Assembly (NCBI GenBank): GCA_947374125.1
Contig: CANCAR010000176.1
Location: 1-5,764 of the forward strand
Origin: Hyphomicrobiales bacterium
Lineage (GTDB): Bacteria > Pseudomonadota > Alphaproteobacteria > Rhizobiales > Beijerinckiaceae
Reading direction: 5' to 3'
Length of the DNA stretch: 5,764 nucleotides
Part shown: one piece after another, positions 1 through 5,764 of the stretch
How the letters are laid out: the number at the start of each line of letters is the position of its first letter
Numbering within the stretch: position 1 is the stretch's first letter
Program-made: the position numbers and the translations under genes
The notes under the pieces: model-generated
The model's database searches: none
What the model saw: only the letters and a program-made list of their open reading frames with translations
Told to the model about the DNA's origin: nothing

Positions 1-8
1 ACCAGCCT

Positions 9-506
9 TTGGCGGCGGTATTGATCCCGCAGGCGGACGACTCCAAGCCGCTTTTCGAGATGATTGAGCTCCTGTTTTTTGCCTATCGTGACTTCGTGGG
101 TGATCCTGACCGACTTTTAGAAGATTATGGGTTTGGCCGTGCGCATCATCGGGTGATTCATTTTGTTGATCGCAACCCGGGACTGACCATCGCTGAACTT
201 CTCGATATTTTGAAGATTACGAAGCAAAGTTTGAACCGCGTCCTCAAAGAACTCATTACCAAGGGTTACGTGGAAAGTCGTTCTGGGATTGAAGACCGTC
301 GTCAGCGGCATCTTCATTTGACGGCGCGCGGAAAAAATCTTGCACGGGATTTGGCCGCGCTACAGATGCGACGCCTCTCGCGGGCTATTGCGGAAATCGG
401 ACCCAACGAGGCTTTTGCGGCGAGGCGTTTTTTGGAGGCCATGATTGAGCCTGCCGGTCGGGCTGAAGTGGAGCGGGTTATTGCTGCTCGAGATGTTTCG
501 CCATGA
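9..506 (+). CDS. petP: MarR-family transcriptional regulator, PetP-like
   Basis: This encodes a 165-residue winged-helix regulator of the MarR family, which binds DNA as a dimer. An N-terminal helix (about residues 15-30, with LLFFAYRDF) precedes the DNA-binding domain at about 45-110. That domain contains the recognition-helix segment ITKQSLNRVLKEL (70-82) and a wing with the family-typical DRR at 96-98, followed by a C-terminal dimerisation helix. Its stop overlaps the next start as ATGA (503-506), so the response regulator is translationally coupled to it. A MarR gene coupled to an OmpR-type regulator matches petP-petR of Rhodobacter capsulatus, which is needed there for cytochrome bc1-dependent growth. 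The symbol rests on that resemblance and gene order, not on an alignment. The start is uncertain: TTG at 9 is the first possible start in the window, the frame is open to the left edge, and ATG at 60 is an alternative. The gene may begin outside the window. Confidence 0.85.
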   Translation: MAAVLIPQADDSKPLFEMIELLFFAYRDFVGDPDRLLEDYGFGRAHHRVIHFVDRNPGLTIAELLDILKITKQSLNRVLKELITKGYVESRSGIEDRRQRHLHLTARGKNLARDLAALQMRRLSRAIAEIGPNEAFAARRFLEAMIEPAGRAEVERVIAARDVSP

Positions 507-1219
507 ACGCTGCGAGGCAAAAAGCGGAAATGGGAGTTCATGCGCCGCATATTTTGGTGGTTGATGATGACCGTCGGTTGCGAGAGCTTTTGTCTCGGTT
601 TTTGGGCGAGAATGGTTTTAGGGTAACGGTTGCTAAGGATACGGCAGAGGCGAGGGCGCGTTTGGCGCTGTTTATCTTTGACGGAGTAGTTTTGGACGTC
701 ATGATGCCCGGCGAGAACGGCTTTGAGTTTGCCAAATTTCTGCGCGGCCAATCGGATATTCCCATCCTCATGCTGACCGCACGGGTGGAAACAAAGGATC
801 GCGTTCAAGGGCTTGAAATCGGCGCTGATGATTATTTGCCAAAGCCTTTTGAGCCGCGTGAATTACTGCTTCGCCTCGGTAACATGCTGCGCCGTACGGC
901 GGCAGCTACCGCCAAGGCCGTTGAGCCAGCCGATACCGTGCTTTTTGGCGAATTCACTTTCCGTATTGAACGGGGCGAATTGCGCAAAGGGGCTGAGTTG
1001 GTTCGTTTGACGGATCGGGAGCGAGAATTACTGCAAATTTTGGCCAAGAGCCGGGGTGAAGCCGTGCCGCGCGATGAGATTGCGGGGGATGAGGAATTAG
1101 GCGAGCGGACGGTTGATGTACAAATCAACCGGCTGAGGCGCAAAATTGAGGCGGACCCTTCGAACCCTGCGCATCTTCAGACGGTGCGCGGCTTCGGCTA
1201 TCGATTATTGGTCGATTAG
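503..1219 (+). CDS. petR: OmpR/PhoB-family response regulator, PetR-like
   Basis: This encodes a 238-residue cytoplasmic two-component response regulator. The receiver domain spans about residues 16-130. Its acidic pocket is D21-D22, the phospho-acceptor is D65 in LDVMMPG, the switch threonine is T92 in LMLTAR, and the conserved lysine is K114 in PKPF. All key residues are intact, so it should be phosphorylated normally. The C-terminal winged-helix output domain (about 145-236) shows LTDRERELL, the recognition helix with VDVQINRLRRKIE, and the closing VRGFGYRL typical of OmpR/PhoB proteins. The ATG lies inside the stop of the MarR gene (ATGA) without a clear ribosome binding site, so expression probably depends on translational coupling. 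The histidine kinase gene follows after 2 bases and is the obvious partner. The family call is firm. The petR symbol rests on the MarR-regulator pairing. Confidence 0.92.
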   Translation: MNAARQKAEMGVHAPHILVVDDDRRLRELLSRFLGENGFRVTVAKDTAEARARLALFIFDGVVLDVMMPGENGFEFAKFLRGQSDIPILMLTARVETKDRVQGLEIGADDYLPKPFEPRELLLRLGNMLRRTAAATAKAVEPADTVLFGEFTFRIERGELRKGAELVRLTDRERELLQILAKSRGEAVPRDEIAGDEELGERTVDVQINRLRRKIEADPSNPAHLQTVRGFGYRLLVD

Positions 1220-1221
1220 CC

Positions 1222-2586
1222 ATGGAAAAGCGGGCAACATTACATTTTGGCCTTTTACGCTTTTATCGCCGGGCTTCTAGCTGGCTTCGGGCGCAAATGC
1301 CGAAGGCGCTTTTTACCCGTGCGCTGATCATCATCATTGCGCCAATGGTGCTTCTGCAATCGGTTGTAGCTTACGTCTTTATGGAGCGCCATTGGCAGTT
1401 GGTAACAAGGAGATTATCAGCGGCTGTGGTGCGCGATATAGGCTCGTTTATTGACGTCATCCAGCTCTCGCCCCGTCATGAACTGACCGACAAAGTGATT
1501 AAGATCGCGGGCGACCGGGTGGGGCTCGATATTGAGATTATGCCACCCGGGCCACTGCCCGCGCCGGGACCGCGGCCTTTCTTTTCTATTCTTGATAATG
1601 CGCTGTCTGATGAAATCAATGATGTGATCAAGAGACCCTATTGGATTGACACCGTAGGGTCGTCCGATTTGATCGAAATCCGCATTCAGCTTGAATGGGG
1701 CATTATGCGGGTTTTGACGCAACGCTCGCAGGCCTATGCGTCGAACACGCATATTTTTATCCTCTGGATGGTTGGCACCTCACTGGTTCTGCTGTTGGTC
1801 GCGATTTTGTTCTTGCGCAACCAAATCAAACCCGTGTTGCAACTGGCCGAAGCCGCCGAGAGCTTTGGTAAAGGCCGCGAGATTGATTACCGCCCACGCG
1901 GTGCCAAAGAAGTACGCCAAGCGGGCATGGCGTTTTTGGAAATGAAACGCCGCATTGAACGGGCGCTGGAACAACGCACAACGATGCTCAACGGTGTGAG
2001 CCACGATTTGCGCACGATTTTGACGCGTTTTAGGTTGTCGCTCGAAATGGTGGATGAAAGCGCCGAGCTGGAAGCGCTCAAAAAAGACGTCGACGAGATG
2101 TCACGCATGTTGGAAGGCTATCTCGCCTTCGCGCGTGGTGATGCCGCAGAGGCTGCCGAACCCGTTTCGGTTCGCGCTTTACTCGATGAGCTCAAAGCCG
2201 ATGGCGAGCGGCAGGGGCACCCGACTACGATTGATATGTCGGGTGATCCGGTGGTGACCATTCGCCGCGACGCGATCAAGCGCTGTCTTGTTAATCTGCT
2301 GAGCAACGCGGTGCGCCATGGTGACAAGATTGCTTTGTCTGCCGTGTTGGATGGGCGCTGGCTGTTGTTCCATATCGACGATGACGGACCGGGCATTCCC
2401 GCAAGTCGTCGCGAGGACGTGTTCAAGCCCTTTGTGCGGTTGGATGAAGCACGCAATGTGGATGAAGGCGGCTCGGGATTGGGGCTCTCGATTGCGCGGG
2501 ATATTGTACGGTCGCATGGCGGCGATGTGGTGTTGGTCGATAGCCCGATGGGTGGGTTGCGGGCTACGGTGAGGATACCGGTGTGA
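1222..2586 (+). CDS. EnvZ-like membrane sensor histidine kinase
   Basis: This encodes a 454-residue inner-membrane sensor kinase. It has a short cytoplasmic N-terminus, a first membrane segment at about residues 33-53, a periplasmic sensor region of about 120 residues with a proline-rich stretch at 108-119, and a second membrane segment at about 177-198. A HAMP linker follows to about 250, then the dimerisation/phosphotransfer domain with H261 in GVSHDLRT, and a HATPase domain. The ATP-binding boxes are intact: N358 and N362 (NLLSNAVRHG), DDDGPGIP (386-393), FKPF (401-404) and GGSGLGL (416-422). The usual proline five residues after the phospho-histidine is isoleucine (I266). The gene starts 2 bases after the response regulator stop with no evident ribosome binding site, so the two are coupled and probably cognate. 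The organisation and H-box resemble EnvZ, but the signal sensed cannot be read from the sequence. Confidence 0.93.
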   Translation: MEKRATLHFGLLRFYRRASSWLRAQMPKALFTRALIIIIAPMVLLQSVVAYVFMERHWQLVTRRLSAAVVRDIGSFIDVIQLSPRHELTDKVIKIAGDRVGLDIEIMPPGPLPAPGPRPFFSILDNALSDEINDVIKRPYWIDTVGSSDLIEIRIQLEWGIMRVLTQRSQAYASNTHIFILWMVGTSLVLLLVAILFLRNQIKPVLQLAEAAESFGKGREIDYRPRGAKEVRQAGMAFLEMKRRIERALEQRTTMLNGVSHDLRTILTRFRLSLEMVDESAELEALKKDVDEMSRMLEGYLAFARGDAAEAAEPVSVRALLDELKADGERQGHPTTIDMSGDPVVTIRRDAIKRCLVNLLSNAVRHGDKIALSAVLDGRWLLFHIDDDGPGIPASRREDVFKPFVRLDEARNVDEGGSGLGLSIARDIVRSHGGDVVLVDSPMGGLRATVRIPV

Positions 2587-2593
2587 TATCTAT

Positions 2594-2636
2594 TTGAACT
2601 CAGATGCAATGAAATTATGCTTTACGGAATGCGTAA
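2594..2636 (+). promoter_or_regulatory. Candidate higBA promoter and HigA operator
   Basis: A TTGAAC at 2594-2599 is followed after 16 bases by TATGCT at 2616-2621. Each matches the sigma-70 consensus at four of six positions, which would place the transcription start near 2628. A perfect inverted repeat TTACG-GAATG-CGTAA (2622-2636, half-site centres 10 bp apart) covers that start, where a HigA dimer could block transcription. HigA proteins commonly repress their own operon from palindromes like this. Both assignments are read by eye and remain tentative. Confidence 0.35.
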
Positions 2637-2641
2637 TTTTT
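2611..2641 (+). terminator. Weak terminator-like hairpin after the two-component operon
   Basis: Bases 2612-2620 (AAATTATGC) can pair with 2631-2639 (GCGTAATTT). This gives a 9-bp stem with one G-U pair and a 10-base loop. A run of five T (2637-2641) overlaps the end of the stem. The position, 25 bases after the kinase stop, fits attenuation of the upstream operon. The stem is AT-rich and would be weak, and the same bases could instead act as part of a higBA control site. Confidence 0.3.
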
Positions 2642-2658
2642 GTTAATGATCTGGTGCA

Positions 2659-2943
2659 ATGATCGTAAGTTACCGCGATAAGCGAATCGAGCGGTTTGCC
2701 GCCGGGGAACACGTCAAAGAGTTTTCCGGCTTTGCTCGGCAAGCTGAAATGAGGCTCGACCGGATGGACGGGGCGACCAGCCTTGCCGATCTGGGTGCTT
2801 TGCCCGGCAATCGGTTGGAAGCCTTAAAGGGCGACCGCTCCGGACAGTTTTCAATCCGTATCAACGATCAATGGCGGATTTGTTTTTTGTGGCCGGAAGG
2901 ATCGCCCGGTCCGGTGGATGTTGAGATCGTCGATTATCACTGA
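2659..2943 (+). CDS. higB: HigB-type mRNA interferase toxin (RelE/ParE superfamily)
   Basis: This encodes a 94-residue toxin of the HigB family, ribosome-dependent ribonucleases that cut mRNA during translation and are neutralised by HigA. The N-terminus (MIVSYRDKRIERF), the central LKGDRSGQFSIRIN (56-69), QWRICF (71-76) and the terminal DYH (92-94) are the family hallmarks. Residues corresponding to those implicated in catalysis in Proteus HigB are present: K57, R73 and the closing Asp-Tyr-His. Glu is found at position 54, where Proteus HigB has His. Length is normal for the family, so the toxin looks complete. The start at 2659 agrees with the usual N-terminus, although the ribosome binding site is poor (GGTG only 2 bases upstream of the ATG). 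Toxin-before-antitoxin order is the HigBA arrangement, and higA starts 13 bases downstream. Confidence 0.92.
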   Translation: MIVSYRDKRIERFAAGEHVKEFSGFARQAEMRLDRMDGATSLADLGALPGNRLEALKGDRSGQFSIRINDQWRICFLWPEGSPGPVDVEIVDYH

Positions 2944-2947
2944 AGGA
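2942..2947 (+). promoter_or_regulatory. higA: higA ribosome binding site
   Basis: GAAGGA overlaps the higB TGA stop (2941-2943) and sits 9 bases before ATG 2957. It decides the antitoxin start in favour of 2957 over 2948 or 2918. It is the clearest Shine-Dalgarno sequence seen on the plus strand of the window and may favour antitoxin over toxin translation, since higB lacks a comparable site. Confidence 0.7.
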
Positions 2948-2956
2948 ATGCACTCC

Positions 2957-3277
2957 ATGGCCCGTACCCCGATTCACCCCGGTGAACACCTTGCTGAAGA
3001 ACTGCGCGAGTTAAGTATGTCCGCAGCCGAACTTTCGCGGCAGATCAAAGTGCCGGTCAACCGCGTCACGGGTATCATCAACGGGCAACGCGGGATTACG
3101 GCGGATACTGCCTTGCGCTTGGGGCACTGGTTTGGCACCAGCCCGCAATTCTGGTTGAATTTGCAGCAGCTCTATGAGCTTCGGCTTGCTGAGGGTGAGG
3201 TGGGGGAGACAATTGCTAGGCTTCCGCGTCGGGTGGATGGCGCAATGGGGAGTGGCGTTCGGGCGGTTGTCGCTTGA
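2957..3277 (+). CDS. higA: HigA-family antitoxin, XRE-type DNA-binding protein
   Basis: This encodes a 106-residue antitoxin of the HigA/VapI family, which binds HigB and represses the operon. The opening RTPIHPGEHLAEEL (3-16) is the family signature. A Cro/C1-type helix-turn-helix follows at about 20-57 (MSAAELSRQIKVPVNRV, INGQRGIT, ALRLGHWFG), and then the conserved SPQFWLNLQQLYEL (62-75) of full-length members. ATG at 2957 is chosen because GAAGGA (2942-2947) lies 9 bases upstream, the protein then begins with the family N-terminus, and the Shine-Dalgarno sequence overlaps the higB stop, implying coupling. Upstream in-frame starts (GTG/TTG-type at 2918, ATG at 2948) would add non-conserved residues, and the ATG at 2948 has no spacer from the binding site. 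The antitoxin appears intact, so the pair is probably functional. Confidence 0.93.
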   Translation: MARTPIHPGEHLAEELRELSMSAAELSRQIKVPVNRVTGIINGQRGITADTALRLGHWFGTSPQFWLNLQQLYELRLAEGEVGETIARLPRRVDGAMGSGVRAVVA

Positions 3278-3456
3278 GATTTTTGGTCGTTTGTGATGTC
3301 CTTGATACGTTTTTATTGCCAATTTTAAATCCTCTGAAATTAATCTATATAAAATGAAAATACTAAAAAATTTTGGGGAAGAATGTAAGGAAATGATTGA
3401 CCTAAGCCTTGTTCATATTACGCTAAGAAATATGCGAAATATGATTGTGAGAAAAT
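3278..3456. other. AT-rich intergenic region with possible promoter signals
   Basis: These 179 bases separate higA from the AT-rich gene, and composition drops sharply here. No convincing terminator was found after higA. Possible promoter elements for the downstream gene are TTTTAA (3323-3328) with TATATA (3346-3351), 17 bases apart, and a good -35-like TTGACC (3397-3402) without a well-placed -10. A 44-codon open frame (3354-3488) lies across the right half but has no ribosome binding site. The region ends in short repeats next to the downstream start codon. Confidence 0.5.
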
Positions 3457-3459
3457 ATG
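3427..3459 (+). repeat. GAAATATG repeats abutting the start codon
   Basis: GAAATATG occurs at 3427-3434 and again at 3436-3443 (9-base period). A third near-copy, GAAAATATG (3451-3459), ends in the ATG start codon of the next gene. They could form an operator or be chance in AT-rich sequence. Confidence 0.4.
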
Positions 3460-4233
3460 AAAATCTGCTTCGTTGCACAGCCCTTTAACTCAGAAACTTA
3501 TGATCAGCGCTTTGAACAGACCTATAAAAAGGCGATTGAAGCGGCCCAATTAATCCCGTATCGAGTTGATAAAGACCCATCTACGGTGATCATAATTGAA
3601 AAAATTGAACAAAAAATTGCTGAATGTTCAGTATTTTTTGTTGATATCAGTGAAAATAATCCGAACGTTTGGTTTGAATTCGGAATGGCCCGCGCTCTTC
3701 AAAAAGAGATGGTCATTGTTTGTGATAAGTCAAAACGAGACAAACTCCCATTTGATGTGCAACATCGTAATACTATTATATATAAAACAGAAAACGAGGA
3801 TGATTTCATCGATTTGCGGAATAGCATTACGGCGTCAATAAAATTGGCCACAACGAGGGAAAGTCAAAATAGAAAATTGTACCGAACGAATTTCGAAGCT
3901 TTGGGAATAAAAGATTTGCAAAGTTTTGAAGTTAATTTTTTACTATCGATTGCGAATTGCGCTCATGGTCCGGATTTGTCTGTCGGTCATTTCGAAATTG
4001 CCAATGATATGGAAAAGAGAGGATTTACACGAGCCTCAACCAATATGGCTGCGATGAGTTTGTCACAGGTTAATTATATAAGTAAAGGTACTGTAGAAGA
4101 TTACAATGGCGAGCATTATCTCGGTTACTCTATTTCTCCAGATGGTTGGGATTGGATATTAAGACATCCAAATCTAAGCCAATTTATATTTATCGAAAAA
4201 ACTGATATTTTAGATCCGAATATCCCATTTTAA
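3457..4233 (+). CDS. Nucleoside 2-deoxyribosyltransferase-like protein with C-terminal winged helix
   Basis: This encodes a 258-residue soluble protein. Residues 1 to about 130 resemble the nucleoside 2-deoxyribosyltransferase-like (TIR-like Rossmann) superfamily: strand plus FVAQPF (5-10), a helix, IEKIEQKIAECSVFFVDIS (47-65) with D63, NPNVWFEFGMARAL (68-81) with probable catalytic E74, then VIVCD (86-90) and LPFDVQHRNTIIY (97-109). Such enzymes cleave N-glycosidic bonds of nucleosides or nucleotides, and relatives occur as effectors in anti-phage systems. The exact substrate is unknown. Residues of about 145-250 look like a winged helix: helices, then a wing ending LGYSISPDGWDWILRHP. The start is well fixed, because an in-frame TGA lies at 3448-3450 and GTGAG (3447-3451) is a weak binding site. 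Low G+C and frequent ATA, AGA and TTA codons suggest horizontal transfer. It stands alone, with no cyclase, helicase or second effector nearby. Confidence 0.75.
   Translation: MKICFVAQPFNSETYDQRFEQTYKKAIEAAQLIPYRVDKDPSTVIIIEKIEQKIAECSVFFVDISENNPNVWFEFGMARALQKEMVIVCDKSKRDKLPFDVQHRNTIIYKTENEDDFIDLRNSITASIKLATTRESQNRKLYRTNFEALGIKDLQSFEVNFLLSIANCAHGPDLSVGHFEIANDMEKRGFTRASTNMAAMSLSQVNYISKGTVEDYNGEHYLGYSISPDGWDWILRHPNLSQFIFIEKTDILDPNIPF
4195..4224 (-). terminator. Possible weak uvrB terminator inside the convergent gene
   Basis: Read on the minus strand, GATATT (4224-4219) can pair with AATATC (4209-4204) across a 9-base loop, followed after two bases by six T (4201-4196). The stem is only 6 bp and AT-rich, so it is a weak candidate. 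It is the only terminator-like structure seen in the 60 bases past the uvrB stop and lies inside the coding end of the opposing gene. Confidence 0.22.
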
Positions 4234-4249
4234 TCCGAACTCCAAATAC

Positions 4250-5764
<1,515 letters not shown>

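Noticed and set aside
314..808. Minus-strand open frame of 164 codons across the MarR and response regulator genes
   Set aside because: It overlaps two clearly coding plus-strand genes and shows no family resemblance.
2118..2609. Open frame of 163 codons on the minus strand opposite the kinase
   Set aside because: It shadows the HATPase region. The product is Ser/Pro/Arg-rich without domain features, and the plus-strand gene is unambiguous.
2918..2956. Longer N-terminus for HigA starting at 2918 or 2948
   Set aside because: The added residues are not part of the conserved HigA N-terminus, overlap higB, and the GAAGGA site is spaced correctly only for ATG 2957.
2659..4233. HigBA plus the AT-rich gene as one three-gene defence operon
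   Set aside because: A 179-base AT-rich gap and a clear composition change separate them. HigBA is complete alone. Only proximity supports a link.
3457..4233. CBASS, Pycsar or Thoeris system
   Set aside because: No nucleotide cyclase, SAVED-type sensor or second TIR/effector gene is present on either strand in the window. Only a single enzyme-like protein is seen.
3278..4249. IS element or transposon carrying the AT-rich gene
   Set aside because: No transposase, terminal inverted repeats or target duplication could be found by eye. The only flank-type repeat noticed, ATCCGAA at 4214-4220 and 4233-4239, is too short and misplaced.

Overview
The window looks like chromosomal DNA from an alphaproteobacterium. 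The clues are a MarR regulator translationally coupled to an OmpR-type response regulator, as in the petP-petR pair known from Rhodobacter capsulatus; an EnvZ-like kinase with a proline-rich sensor loop; and a UvrB with an extra tail beyond its UVR motif. Hand-counted 60-base samples give 52-63% G+C in the kinase, higB and uvrB. Genus cannot be fixed from sequence reading alone.

Layout, left to right. (1) 9-2586 (+): a tight three-gene regulatory operon made of a MarR-family regulator, an OmpR/PhoB-family response regulator and a membrane histidine kinase. The first pair overlaps by 4 bases (ATGA) and the second pair is 2 bases apart, so the three are almost certainly co-expressed. (2) 2587-2658: a 72-base gap holding a weak terminator-like hairpin and a candidate promoter/operator. 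(3) 2659-3277 (+): a HigB toxin and HigA antitoxin module in the usual toxin-first order. (4) 3278-3456: 179 bases of AT-rich non-coding DNA with short repeats just before the next start codon. (5) 3457-4233 (+): a single AT-rich gene (about 37-38% G+C in two hand-counted 60-base samples) for a nucleoside 2-deoxyribosyltransferase-like domain joined to a probable winged helix. It is compositionally foreign and is the best candidate for a little-described system. (6) 4250-5764 (-): the C-terminal two thirds or more of uvrB, converging on the AT-rich gene with 16 bases between them and running off the right edge.

How the genes work together: the first three form one signalling unit. The sensor kinase presumably phosphorylates the response regulator, and the MarR protein is its translational partner. 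HigBA is a self-contained toxin-antitoxin unit, probably autorepressed by HigA. The TA module and the AT-rich gene lie between the signalling operon and the housekeeping repair gene uvrB. This suggests a small accessory insertion site, with the AT-rich gene a likely later arrival. No RNA genes, CRISPR arrays, transposases or IS ends were recognised.
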